A stretch of DNA of 14,459 nt, from positions 1-14,459 of the forward strand of contig JAHFLR010000013.1 in assembly GCA_023244795.1 (NCBI GenBank), read 5' to 3'. The position numbers were made by a program, and so were the translations under genes. The notes under the pieces are model-generated. The model was given only the letters and a program-made list of their open reading frames with translations, had not been told where the DNA came from and made no database searches. Shown here piece after piece: positions 5,767 to 14,459 of the stretch (position 1 is the first letter of the stretch; each line of letters starts with the position of its first letter). Source of the stretch: a bacterium (GTDB lineage: Bacteria > Patescibacteriota > Minisyncoccia > UBA9983).

Positions 5767-7509
5767 ATGGGAAATTTAGAAAAATCAAGACACTCGCTCG
5801 CCCATCTTTTGGCCGCAGCGGTTTTAGAAAAATGGCCGGAAGCCAAACTGGGTATCGGCCCCACCATAGACAATGGTTTTTATTATGACTTCGGTGGCAT
5901 ATCAGTGGCGCCGGAAGATCTTAAGGATTTAGAGAGAAAAATCAAAAAACTAATTGGAGGAAAAATTGCTTTTGAGAAATCAGAAATCTCGGCGGAAGAA
6001 GCAAAAGAAATTTTTAAAGACCAGCCATTTAAATTAGAACTAATTGATGAGCTGGCCCAGAAAGGAGAGCAAATCTCTGTTTACAAATCTGGTGGCTTTA
6101 CCGACCTGTGCGCCGGACCTCATGTAGAAAACTCCAAAGAAATAAACCCTGACTCATTTAAGCTCGCCAAAATTGCCGGCGCTTACTGGAAAGGCAGCGA
6201 AAAGAACCAAATGCTCACCCGTATTTACGGCTACGCTTTTAATAACGGAGAGGATCTGGATAATTATATAAAGATGCTGGAGGAAGCAGAAAAAAGAGAC
6301 CACCGAAAAATCGGTAAGGATTTAGATTTGTTTGTATTCTCTGATGTTGTTGGTAAGGGGTTGCCCTTGTTTACAGAAAAAGGCGCCACCATAAGGAGAG
6401 AGCTGGAGAGATTTATTGTGGACGAAGAAATTAAGCGCGGCTATAAGCACGTTTGCACTCCAGATTTAGCCAAAACAGATTTATACAAAAAGTCCGGCCA
6501 CTACCCTTACTACAAAGACTCTATGTACCCCACCATGAACGCCGAAGACGAGGAGCTGATACTAAGACCAATGACCTGCCCCCATCACTTTGAGCTTTAC
6601 CTAAGCAAGCCCAGGAGCTACAAAGAGTTGCCAATGCGCATTGCCGAGCTGGCCAAACTTTACCGCTATGAGCAATCGGGCGAGCTAACGGGGCTAATAC
6701 GGCTGCGCGGCTTCTGCCTCGCCGACGCGCACGTAATCTGCAAAGACGCCGGGCAAGCCGGAGAAGAAATAAGCAAAGCGCTAGACCTCATAGATTACGC
6801 CGCCGGTGTATTTGGGCTAAAAATGGGAGAAAACTATTCTTATCGGTTATCGCTAGGCGACAGAACAGACGATAAAAAATACTACAAAGATGACGCCGCT
6901 TGGGAGGAGGCCGAGGGAGTTTTAAGAAAAGTTTTAAAGGGGCGTGATTGCAATTTTGTGGAAGCCAACAATGAAGCCGCTTTTTACGGCCCCAAAATAG
7001 ATATCCAAATGAAAAATGTAAGAGGCAAAGAGGATACCGCCTTTACCGTGCAGTATGACTTTGTAATGCCTAAAAGATTTAACTTAACCTATATAGACCA
7101 GGACGGAAAAGAGAAAGAGGCCGTAGTGGTACACCGTTCCTCCATTGGAGCCATTGAGCGCACTATGGCGTTTTTGATAGAGCATTACGCCGGCGCCTTC
7201 CCCCTTTGGTTATCGCCGACACAAACTATTATTATCCCCGTTTCGGAAAAATTTAACGATTATGGTAAAAAAGTTTTGGAACAATTACAGAGTGCGAGTA
7301 TTAGAACGGAACTGGATGACAGCAACGAAACTCTCGGCAAACGTATTAGAGCGGCGCAGTTACAAAAAGTTCCGTATATTTTAGTAGTTGGAGAAAAAGA
7401 AGTTGAGGCTAAAACTGTAGCCGTGCGCTCTCGCGCCGGCGACGAAGGCGCTGTTGACGTAGAAAATTTTGTTGAACGTATCAAAAAAGAAATCTCGGAT
7501 AAAAAATAA
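5767..7509 (+). CDS. thrS: Threonine--tRNA ligase, without TGS domain
   Basis: This class II synthetase charges tRNA-Thr with threonine in the cytoplasm. It is 580 residues, against about 640 in E. coli, and begins directly at the editing domain. The editing (SAD) domain has RHSLAHLL with H9 and H13 and DLCAGPHV with C115 and H119, so editing of mischarged Ser-tRNA is probably kept. The catalytic core holds LRPMTCPHHFEL (zinc ligand C271), MRIAELAKLYRYE (motif 2), DAHV (H322) and VVHRSSIGAIERTMAFLIE (H456, motif 3). The C-terminal anticodon-binding domain spans about 483-575. The usual PMNCPGH motif reads PMTCPHH here. The absent TGS domain is not hidden in another frame, because the region upstream belongs to the divergent gene. 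No SD. Confidence 0.96.
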   Translation: MGNLEKSRHSLAHLLAAAVLEKWPEAKLGIGPTIDNGFYYDFGGISVAPEDLKDLERKIKKLIGGKIAFEKSEISAEEAKEIFKDQPFKLELIDELAQKGEQISVYKSGGFTDLCAGPHVENSKEINPDSFKLAKIAGAYWKGSEKNQMLTRIYGYAFNNGEDLDNYIKMLEEAEKRDHRKIGKDLDLFVFSDVVGKGLPLFTEKGATIRRELERFIVDEEIKRGYKHVCTPDLAKTDLYKKSGHYPYYKDSMYPTMNAEDEELILRPMTCPHHFELYLSKPRSYKELPMRIAELAKLYRYEQSGELTGLIRLRGFCLADAHVICKDAGQAGEEISKALDLIDYAAGVFGLKMGENYSYRLSLGDRTDDKKYYKDDAAWEEAEGVLRKVLKGRDCNFVEANNEAAFYGPKIDIQMKNVRGKEDTAFTVQYDFVMPKRFNLTYIDQDGKEKEAVVVHRSSIGAIERTMAFLIEHYAGAFPLWLSPTQTIIIPVSEKFNDYGKKVLEQLQSASIRTELDDSNETLGKRIRAAQLQKVPYILVVGEKEVEAKTVAVRSRAGDEGAVDVENFVERIKKEISDKK

Positions 7510-7511
7510 AT

Positions 7512-7544
7512 TGAAAAAAGAAAGGCGGGCGCTAGGCGCCCGCC
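7512..7544 (-). terminator. Terminator of the two-gene small unit, also between convergent genes
   Basis: A perfect 9-bp GC stem (7524-7532 with 7536-7544, three-base loop) is followed leftward by TTTCTTTTTTC. The leftward stop codon TAG (7534-7532) lies at the loop, so the 5' half of the stem is coding sequence. Rightward, after thrS, the stem is followed by GAATGTTTCTTCT, so it may work weakly in that direction too. Confidence 0.7.
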
Positions 7545-7729
7545 GAATGTTTCTTCTCCTTCCTGGGAGAATATGTGAGCCCCGCAATGTGAGGTGAAAT
7601 CCTTTCCGCTCCAGCCGAACCGGTATTTACGGCTTTTGTCGGCCTTCGGCTGTTTTGCCTATCAATCGCGGCATTTACTCTGCCGAGCCCGCGCCGAACT
7701 TCGCCCGTCTTTTTGTTTACTATTTCCAT
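7532..7729 (-). CDS. Small basic protein, unknown
   Basis: This 65-residue protein starts at an ATG five bases after the stop codon of the membrane-protein gene and ends inside the terminator stem. It is rich in Arg, Lys, Ala and Gly, begins MEIVNKKTGEVRRGLGRVNA and ends RKEKKHSAGA. It has no membrane segment or recognised motif. The frame is open a further 43 codons upstream, but that part overlaps the membrane gene and reads as an unlikely Phe/Ser-rich shadow. No SD is visible, so translation is probably coupled to the upstream gene. Evidence for coding is positional (stop-to-start spacing, terminator exactly at the stop) plus reasonable codon use. Confidence 0.5.
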   Translation of the reverse strand: MEIVNKKTGEVRRGLGRVNAAIDRQNSRRPTKAVNTGSAGAERISPHIAGLTYSPRKEKKHSAGA

Positions 7730-7734
7730 CGCGA

Positions 7735-8025
7735 TTAACGCGAGCGGAAACCGCGGTGGCAGAACAAAGCCAGAGCTACAAAATATTTCCACAGCCACGA
7801 AACCGGACGACGAAAAATGAAATACAAAATCACACAGATTAGGCTGCCAAAACCCCAAAAGGTGGTTAGGCAGCGCTCCTGATAATCCGCATCATATGTA
7901 CCTTTTCCGACTTCGCGCCTAAGCTTTCCCGCGCGAACCAAAATGCCGGTAGCCAATAAGCCAGCCAACCACCAAAAGACAAAAAACAATATCGCAACAA
8001 GGCACAGCTGCAAGAACGTGGGCAT
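7735..8025 (-). CDS. Small membrane protein, unknown
   Basis: This is a 96-residue protein. A long hydrophobic segment (about 5-30, with FFVFWWLAGLLATGILV) is followed by a charged loop (RAGKLRREVGKGTYDADYQER) and a second segment (about 53-71, TTFWGFGSLICVILYFIF). A shorter third hydrophobic stretch (75-89) precedes a basic tail. The loop between the first two segments carries most of the charge. The start is fixed by AAGGAGGT, a near-perfect SD five bases before the ATG. It follows the gyrB terminator on the same strand and is probably co-transcribed with the downstream 65-residue gene. Promoter boxes upstream are weak (TTGTTT 8098-8093 and GATAGT 8076-8071, 16 bases apart). No family recognised. 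Confidence 0.75.
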   Translation of the reverse strand: MPTFLQLCLVAILFFVFWWLAGLLATGILVRAGKLRREVGKGTYDADYQERCLTTFWGFGSLICVILYFIFRRPVSWLWKYFVALALFCHRGFRSR

Positions 8026-8030
8026 TCTTT

Positions 8031-8040
8031 ACCTCCTTCT
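8031..8040 (-). promoter_or_regulatory. Near-perfect SD of the small membrane-protein gene
   Basis: The minus strand reads AGAAGGAGGT, separated by AAAGA from the ATG at 8025. This decides the start and supports the gene as real. Confidence 0.75.
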
Positions 8041-8111
8041 GGGTTCACTCCATTATTGCGAGTGTTAGAAACTATCCACAGGTAGCTTACCAAAACAAGA
8101 CTTTTTTGCAA

Positions 8112-8141
8112 TAAAAAAAACCCCTAATGGGGGTTTTTTTA
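8112..8141 (-). terminator. gyrB intrinsic terminator
   Basis: CCCC (8121-8124) pairs with GGGG (within 8129-8133) around a short TAAT loop, flanked by runs of A and T that extend the stem. Read leftward it begins right after the gyrB stop and ends in TTTTTTTTATT. The arrangement is symmetrical and could stop transcription in both directions. Confidence 0.8.
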
Positions 8142-10181
<2,040 letters not shown>

Positions 10182-10225
10182 TTACTTTAATAAAATTAAC
10201 TATCCCCATCTCTGGGAACACTTAT

Positions 10226-10251
10226 ATTTTAGCATAAATTTTATAGGAAAA
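10226..10251 (-). promoter_or_regulatory. Candidate gyrB promoter
   Basis: On the minus strand TGCTAAAAT (10234-10226) fits an extended -10. A -35 is not clear. Transcription would start near 10219, giving a leader of about 38 bases. No terminator separates this site from pheT, so read-through from pheST is also possible. Confidence 0.35.
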
Positions 10252-11001
10252 CTACCCTTTTCTGACCTCCCAATCGGAGTTAGCCTCGAGGGCCTTTATG
10301 ATCGCCGTTTGTAGCTCGTTGGCCTCAACATCGGTGAGAGTTTTTTCGTAAGATTGAAAAATCATATGGAAAGCCAGAGATTTGCGGTCTTCGCCTGCCT
10401 CCTCATAAATATCAAACAAATCAACATCGCTCAAAATCTGACCGCCAGAATTTTGTATCACATCCTCCACTTCTGTTACTCTCGTATCTAACGGCACATA
10501 CAAAGCGATGTCTCTTTTAACGGCCGGGTATTTGGAAATGGGCATAAACTCCATCTCCTCCTCGGCGAGTTTTACTAACTCTTCAAAGTTTAGTTCAAAT
10601 CCGTTGTGGTCTATGGAGCCAATTGATGTGTTACCGATTCTGATTTCGGCCACCTTGTCGGGGTGATCGCTAAAGTAATAATCATCTAAGCCTAATTTGT
10701 CTAAAATCATTTCTACAATTCCTTTTGTTTCCGCAAACTCTCCCGGATGCATTAGCGCAGCCAAGGAAACATTCTCACCCGCTTGAGAGTAAACTTTGCC
10801 CATTTCAAAAATTTTGATTTTCTTAAAGTACGCGGAATTGAATTTGACGTTTTCTCTTAACCCTTCGGCTAAATTTGTTTTGAGGAATTTTTTGCTTTTA
10901 TCTATCGGATTCGCCAACTCTACCGCTCCCTCTCGCGCAAAAGAATAGTTGTACACCTCGCTAAATCCGGCTCCGGTTAAAATATCTTTTACCAGCCCGG
11001 C
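10252..11001 (-). CDS. pheT: PheT C-terminal part, out of frame with the N-terminal part
   Basis: This is the remainder of the phenylalanyl-tRNA synthetase beta chain in the -1 frame relative to the upstream part. In the joined frame it reads AGLVKDILTGAGFSEVYNYS from 11000, which is the expected PheT sequence, so the real break is at the T run and not at the GTG at 10956. The region carries the catalytic-like core (ELANPIDKSKKFLKTNLAEGL; FEMGKVYSQ) and a C-terminal FDX-ACB domain (YPAVKRDIALYV, DVDLFDIYEE, LAFHMIFQSYEKTLTDVEAN) that binds the tRNA anticodon stem. The C-terminus is complete. If frameshifting or an 8-T run restores the frame, full PheT is about 741 residues. As an independent protein it would lack the B1 to B5 domains. 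Confidence 0.85.
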   Translation of the reverse strand, partial: AGLVKDILTGAGFSEVYNYSFAREGAVELANPIDKSKKFLKTNLAEGLRENVKFNSAYFKKIKIFEMGKVYSQAGENVSLAALMHPGEFAETKGIVEMILDKLGLDDYYFSDHPDKVAEIRIGNTSIGSIDHNGFELNFEELVKLAEEEMEFMPISKYPAVKRDIALYVPLDTRVTEVEDVIQNSGGQILSDVDLFDIYEEAGEDRKSLAFHMIFQSYEKTLTDVEANELQTAIIKALEANSDWEVRKG

Positions 11002-11009
11002 AAAAAAAC
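10975..11009 (-). other. pheT frame break: slippery heptamer with downstream stem
   Basis: In the zero frame the codons are GTT TTT TTG, so positions 11007-11001 form T TTT TTG, a valid XXXYYYZ slippery heptamer. Re-pairing one base back continues into GCC GGG CTG and restores PheT. Seven bases later GGTAAAA (10993-10987) can pair with TTTTaACC (10982-10975) around a GATA loop, with one bulge; the stem is AT-rich and modest. A simple missing T in the homopolymer explains the data equally well. Confidence 0.5.
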
Positions 11010-12476
11010 GTTATCGTTTCTTTGGGGCGGAATGATTATTTCTTCTGGCATCAGCGAAGGGATTTTGTATAAACCGTAAACTCTGGCCACCTCCTCGATT
11101 AAATCGGCCTCTGCCTCTATGTCTATTCTCTCCATCGGAGCCATCACCCTTATGGCCTTGCCGTTTTTCTTTACTCCAAAGCCCAGACGTTTTAGGGTGG
11201 CCGATATCTCTTTCTCTTTAACCTCTATGCCCAGAAATTTAGAAACGTCTTCCGGCAATAGGCCAAGCACCACCGGTTTTTGTTTTTTGGAGTAGACATC
11301 CGTTTTTTCTCCAAAAACTCCTCCGGCAGATTCCGATATTATTTCGGAAACTCTTTCCATTGCCAAATCGGCCATCTGCGCAATACCGTTTTCGTATCTC
11401 AACGATGAGTCTGTTTTTAACCCAAGTTTTTGCGATGTGCGTCTGATGTTGGCCTGGTCAAAATTGGCGGCCTCTAAAATAATATTTTTTGTATTGGCAT
11501 CCACCTCCGCTTTTTTGCCGCCCTTGATACCGGCAATAGCCAATGCCTCTTTATCGTCAGCAATAAGCAAAACATCCTCGTCTAGCTCAAAATCCTGATT
11601 ATCTAAGGTAACAAATCTTTCTCCCTTTTTGGCACGGCGAATAATAATTTTGCCGGAGACTTTATCGGCATCAAAAGCATGCATAGGTTGATTAAGCTCG
11701 AGCATTACAAAATTAGTGGCATCAACAATATTACTAATAGAGCGCTGCCCAACGGCCTCTAATCTCTTTTTAACCCACTCCGGTGATGGGCGGGTTGCCA
11801 CTCCCGCTACGTACCTTGCCATGTATCTTGAGCAAAGATCTTTGGCCTTGTTCTCTACCGTTACCTTTTTAGTTTTACCTACCTTATATTTTTGGGCTCT
11901 GGGCTCTTTAAACTTAAAATTTAATAGCGCCGCTACTTCTTTGGCTACCCATAAATGCCCCAAGCAATCGTGGTTACGATTGGGCAAAATGGCAATATCT
12001 AAAATAGTATCGTTTAGCCCCAGGACCTTGGCGATGGGTGTACCTATTTTTGTTTTTTTATCTAAAGTCATTATGCCCGAGCTTTGCTTTTCTAGACCCA
12101 GCTCCGCGCCGGAGCAAACCATGCCACGGGAAACCTCTCCCCGCACTTCTCTTTTTTCTATCTTCATTCCATTTGGCAGTTCTGCGCCGATTAAAGCAAC
12201 CGGCACCTTTTGCCCCGCCTCAATATTTGGCGCGCCACAAACAATGTTTAAAATTTCCCCCTCGCCTACTTTTATTTTTACTAAACTTAATTTATCGGCA
12301 TTTGGGTGTTTTTTCTTTTCCAGCACTTCTCCCACTACAACATTTTCTAACCCCTTGCCTTGTGGAATAATTCCCTCCACCTCAAACGCATGCATGGTTA
12401 AAACCTCCGCCAGTTTCTCCGGCGTCGGTAGTTTTTTGTCTAAATAATCTTGTAGCCAGTTGTATGATACCCTCAT
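10989..12476 (-). CDS. pheT: Phenylalanine--tRNA ligase beta subunit, N-terminal part
   Basis: This 495-residue open frame covers the first two thirds of PheT. It contains the EMAP/OB-type tRNA-binding domain (about 40-150, with HPNADKLSLVKI and IVCGAPNI), the B3/B4 editing region (about 210-375, with SISNIVDATNFVMLELNQPMHAFD) and the B5 domain (about 400-470). The last in-family residues are PPQRNDNVF (483-491); then LPGW and a stop appear because the frame is lost at seven T (11008-11002). The ATG overlaps the pheS end closely (TAA, one base, ATG), indicating translational coupling. PheT supplies tRNA recognition and editing in the alpha2-beta2 enzyme. Confidence 0.92.
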   Translation of the reverse strand: MRVSYNWLQDYLDKKLPTPEKLAEVLTMHAFEVEGIIPQGKGLENVVVGEVLEKKKHPNADKLSLVKIKVGEGEILNIVCGAPNIEAGQKVPVALIGAELPNGMKIEKREVRGEVSRGMVCSGAELGLEKQSSGIMTLDKKTKIGTPIAKVLGLNDTILDIAILPNRNHDCLGHLWVAKEVAALLNFKFKEPRAQKYKVGKTKKVTVENKAKDLCSRYMARYVAGVATRPSPEWVKKRLEAVGQRSISNIVDATNFVMLELNQPMHAFDADKVSGKIIIRRAKKGERFVTLDNQDFELDEDVLLIADDKEALAIAGIKGGKKAEVDANTKNIILEAANFDQANIRRTSQKLGLKTDSSLRYENGIAQMADLAMERVSEIISESAGGVFGEKTDVYSKKQKPVVLGLLPEDVSKFLGIEVKEKEISATLKRLGFGVKKNGKAIRVMAPMERIDIEAEADLIEEVARVYGLYKIPSLMPEEIIIPPQRNDNVFLPGW

Positions 12477-12477
12477 A

Positions 12478-13212
12478 TTAAAATTGATTGATGAATCTTA
12501 AATCTCCGGAGTGGAACAAGCGAACGTCGTCTACTTTGTATTTAATAATTGCCAACCTATCTATGCCCATTCCAAACGCAAAGCCTTGGTACTCTTTGGG
12601 GTCGATACCCACCTCCTCTAAAACTTTTGGGTGCACCATACCGGCGCCGGCAATCTCTACCCATTTGCCTTTGTACTTCATATCTACCTCCACACCCGGC
12701 TCCACAAACGGAAAATAACTCGGTCTTAAGCGCACCTCTATATCTTTGCTATTAAAAAAACTTTGGAAGAAAGTCTCCATCACTCCTTTTAAGTTGGCTA
12801 GAGATATTTTCTTACCAATCATCAAGCCCTCCAGCTGGTAAAATTGCACCTCATGGGTGGCATCGGTGGCCTCATACCTAAAAACTTTACCCGGAGCGAT
12901 TATCCTAAGCGGCGGCTGATGCTCCTTCATATATCTGATTTGCACGGGGCTGGTGTGAGTTCTTAGTAAGCGTTTATCTTTGAGCCAAAAGGTATCCCAC
13001 ATGTCTCTGGCTGGGTGATCTTTGGGGATGTTTAATGCGTCGAAGTTGTAATACTCCGTTTCTACCTCCGGACCCTCCGCTACCTCAAAACCCATAGAAT
13101 TAAAAATATCCACCGCTCGGCGCTGCACAATGGTTAACGGATGCAAATGCCCGCGTTCAACCTTTTTTCCCGGGATTGTTACATCAAAAAACTTTTTATC
13201 TTCCTTCGCCAT
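12478..13212 (-). CDS. pheS: Phenylalanine--tRNA ligase alpha subunit, without N-terminal coiled coil
   Basis: The catalytic chain of the class II alpha2-beta2 synthetase for phenylalanine. It is 244 residues, against about 330-340 for most bacterial PheS, and starts almost directly at the core ([18 protein letters not shown], 10-27). Motif 2 is [19 protein letters not shown] (111-129). Phe-pocket and ATP-site sequences include TSPVQIRYM (87-95) and [14 protein letters not shown] (186-199). Motif 3 is [16 protein letters not shown] (210-225), and it ends [10 protein letters not shown]. The missing N-terminal segment is the coiled coil that contacts tRNA in other bacteria; it cannot be encoded upstream because the glycosyltransferase gene ends there. 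No SD; a perfect TATAAT lies seven bases before the ATG. Confidence 0.95.
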   Translation of the reverse strand: MAKEDKKFFDVTIPGKKVERGHLHPLTIVQRRAVDIFNSMGFEVAEGPEVETEYYNFDALNIPKDHPARDMWDTFWLKDKRLLRTHTSPVQIRYMKEHQPPLRIIAPGKVFRYEATDATHEVQFYQLEGLMIGKKISLANLKGVMETFFQSFFNSKDIEVRLRPSYFPFVEPGVEVDMKYKGKWVEIAGAGMVHPKVLEEVGIDPKEYQGFAFGMGIDRLAIIKYKVDDVRLFHSGDLRFINQF

Positions 13213-13219
13213 AAAAAAT

Positions 13220-13225
13220 ATTATA
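13220..13225 (-). promoter_or_regulatory. pheS -10 box, predicts a leaderless mRNA
   Basis: A perfect TATAAT on the minus strand overlaps the stop codon of the glycosyltransferase gene. Seven bases separate it from the pheS ATG, so the transcript should begin at or next to that ATG. The -35 is poor (TAGGAA at 13248-13243), and there is no TG extension. Confidence 0.4.
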
Positions 13226-14459
13226 ACTCTTTTTTTACAGTTTTCCTATGCTTCGGCGTAACCCAAAACCCCATGTACTTGCCCAGCATCAAGCGAATTT
13301 GAGCGTCTAGGCCAGGGATTGCGCCAAAGAGAGGAATAGTAAACGGGATGAGCACCCACTGAAAAACCATCAGCGCATAACGAAATTTGTGCTTGTGCGA
13401 TGGCCGGGCCGGCAAAAAACTAATGGCAATGATGGCTGACATAATTAAACCGAGCATCGCCACCACCATTAAATTTCGAGTGGCGCGCGGGAGATTGTAA
13501 GACAAAAGCAAAGAGTTATATTCTTTGCCCCCCAACATCAACGGCAGCCAGCCCATCAAAAAAATTATAAGTGGGTTGGTGGAAAGAGACCAAAAGCCCT
13601 CTATCTGCATAAAGGTGTATCGCAGTTTTTGCTGGACAGATATTTTTTTATTTTTTAAGAATCCAAAAAGAAGATACGGAACATTTTCCACTCCCCAACC
13701 CCAGCGCTGCTGCTGTTTGTAAACATTTTTTGCGGTTCCCCAAAAAGTGGGAGCCAGCGGCGCATCCATAGAAACCGGGTAAGACATCGGGATAACCCGG
13801 TAGTCACCGTCAAACCTCAAAAGCGCCGTCCAAAAAATACGCGAGTCCTCGGAAACAATATTGGTTTGCCAGTAGTTTAACTCGTGAATTGTTTTAAAAT
13901 TTATAGATTGAGAGGAAAAGGTCGCCAACCTCTCCGGCCTCTCTTGCTGGATCATCTGCCAAAAAGTACCCGACACCGCCACCACCCTAGAGAGCGCGGG
14001 GGCATCCCAAATGTTGTTATTAAATAATGGAACCGGCTGAAAAGAAGAACGGAAGGGCTTTTCGCAGGTTAAAAAGTGCCAGGCCAAACAGGTAAAATAC
14101 TGGCGATATGGCTGGGTATCGATATCAAAAGGAGAAACCAAAACGTCCTCGTACTTTATATTAAAGGCGTCCAAGATTTTTTTACGCGCCTCCTCTGCCG
14201 CCCAAGTTATATTAGCGCTTTTGCCCTTTAGCTCTCCCTCTATTCCATCCGGGTGCTTAGTAACTAAAAAATGCTTAAACAGGTGGCCGTATTTTTCTTT
14301 TGCTTCAATGGCGACTTCTTCCCCCTCTTTGCCGGCTCTATCTTCGCAGGCAAGCACTACAATCATTTTATCTTTATCCCAATCGGCTTTGGCAAGAGCA
14401 TCAATAGACGGAAACACGACCTCCTTGCCCTCATTATAAAAAGGCAAAATAATCATTTG
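13221..14459 (-). CDS. Membrane glycosyltransferase, family 2, partial (N-terminus off the right edge)
   Basis: At least 411 residues of a processive-type family 2 glycosyltransferase are visible; the reading frame continues past the right edge. [12 protein letters not shown] at the visible start is the first nucleotide-binding strand. FDIDT (D111 and D113, counted from the methionine at 14456) is the DxD metal site, VSEDSRIFW (E203, D204) the acceptor-site acidic motif, and [10 protein letters not shown] (248-257) the Q-x-x-RW motif of synthase-like enzymes. Hydrophobic segments at about 293-310, 329-348 and 360-383 anchor the C-terminus. This pattern fits transfer of a sugar to a growing chain or lipid at the inner face of the membrane. 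Donor and product cannot be told from sequence. N-terminal membrane segments are probably lost to the right. pheS begins eight bases after its stop. Confidence 0.85.
   Translation of the reverse strand, partial: QMIILPFYNEGKEVVFPSIDALAKADWDKDKMIVVLACEDRAGKEGEEVAIEAKEKYGHLFKHFLVTKHPDGIEGELKGKSANITWAAEEARKKILDAFNIKYEDVLVSPFDIDTQPYRQYFTCLAWHFLTCEKPFRSSFQPVPLFNNNIWDAPALSRVVAVSGTFWQMIQQERPERLATFSSQSINFKTIHELNYWQTNIVSEDSRIFWTALLRFDGDYRVIPMSYPVSMDAPLAPTFWGTAKNVYKQQQRWGWGVENVPYLLFGFLKNKKISVQQKLRYTFMQIEGFWSLSTNPLIIFLMGWLPLMLGGKEYNSLLLSYNLPRATRNLMVVAMLGLIMSAIIAISFLPARPSHKHKFRYALMVFQWVLIPFTIPLFGAIPGLDAQIRLMLGKYMGFWVTPKHRKTVKKEL

Noticed and set aside
10182..10192. TATTAA as a leaderless -10 for gyrB
   Set aside because: It ends only five bases before the ATG, so transcription would begin inside the start codon; the extended -10 at 10234-10226 fits better.
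10252..10956. Independent gene starting at GTG 10956
   Set aside because: The frame continues upstream into expected PheT sequence and no ribosome site precedes the GTG; it is the second half of pheT.
11716..12447. Long rightward frame (243 residues) opposite pheT
   Set aside because: Antisense to strongly conserved PheT domains; Ser/Phe/Pro-rich product with no initiation signal. Similar frames opposite dnaE, gyrB and thrS were dismissed for the same reason.

Overview
The window looks like a piece of chromosome from a small-genome, AT-rich bacterium, most likely of the Candidate Phyla Radiation (Patescibacteria, Parcubacteria-like). This is inferred from the compact layout, the shortened tRNA synthetases (ThrS without a TGS domain, PheS without its N-terminal coiled coil), the frequent absence of Shine-Dalgarno (SD) sites on housekeeping genes and the many lineage-specific small proteins. 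No rRNA or marker gene is present to settle it.

Layout. Positions 1-312 hold the start of a leftward unknown gene and, divergent from it, a candidate short RNA with its own promoter and terminator. Positions 313-1489 are a leftward pair: RNase HII (rnhB), then an NYN-domain (LabA/DUF88-like) predicted RNase. Divergent from rnhB, dnaE (replicative DNA polymerase III alpha) runs rightward from 1518 to 4706. Convergent to dnaE is a leftward unit (about 4716-5293) encoding a 136-residue Arg/His-rich unknown protein. Its base composition is unlike everything around it, and it has a consensus promoter, a strong SD and a terminator of its own. Next is a leftward stand-alone receiver-like protein (5297-5689), divergent from thrS (5767-7509). 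Convergent to thrS are two small leftward genes, a membrane protein and a basic 65-residue protein whose stop codon lies inside the terminator hairpin. Leftward gyrB follows (8142-10181), then the pheS-pheT pair and the C-terminal part of a membrane-bound family 2 glycosyltransferase that enters from the right edge.

Functional picture. The core genes serve replication and topology (DnaE, GyrB, RNase HII) and translation (ThrS, PheS, PheT). Around them sit short accessory genes of unknown role. dnaE, thrS, pheS and probably rnhB have a -10 box 6-12 bases before the ATG and no SD, which predicts leaderless or nearly leaderless mRNAs. The three accessory genes starting at 5171, 5689 and 8025 all have strong SD sites. 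pheT is split into two frames by one base at a run of seven T, at a site that also has the form of a -1 slippery sequence.

The observations most worth a second look are the GC-rich cassette, the pheT frame break, the candidate small RNA at 240-314 and the leaderless/SD split. No CRISPR array, transposase, tRNA or rRNA was seen.
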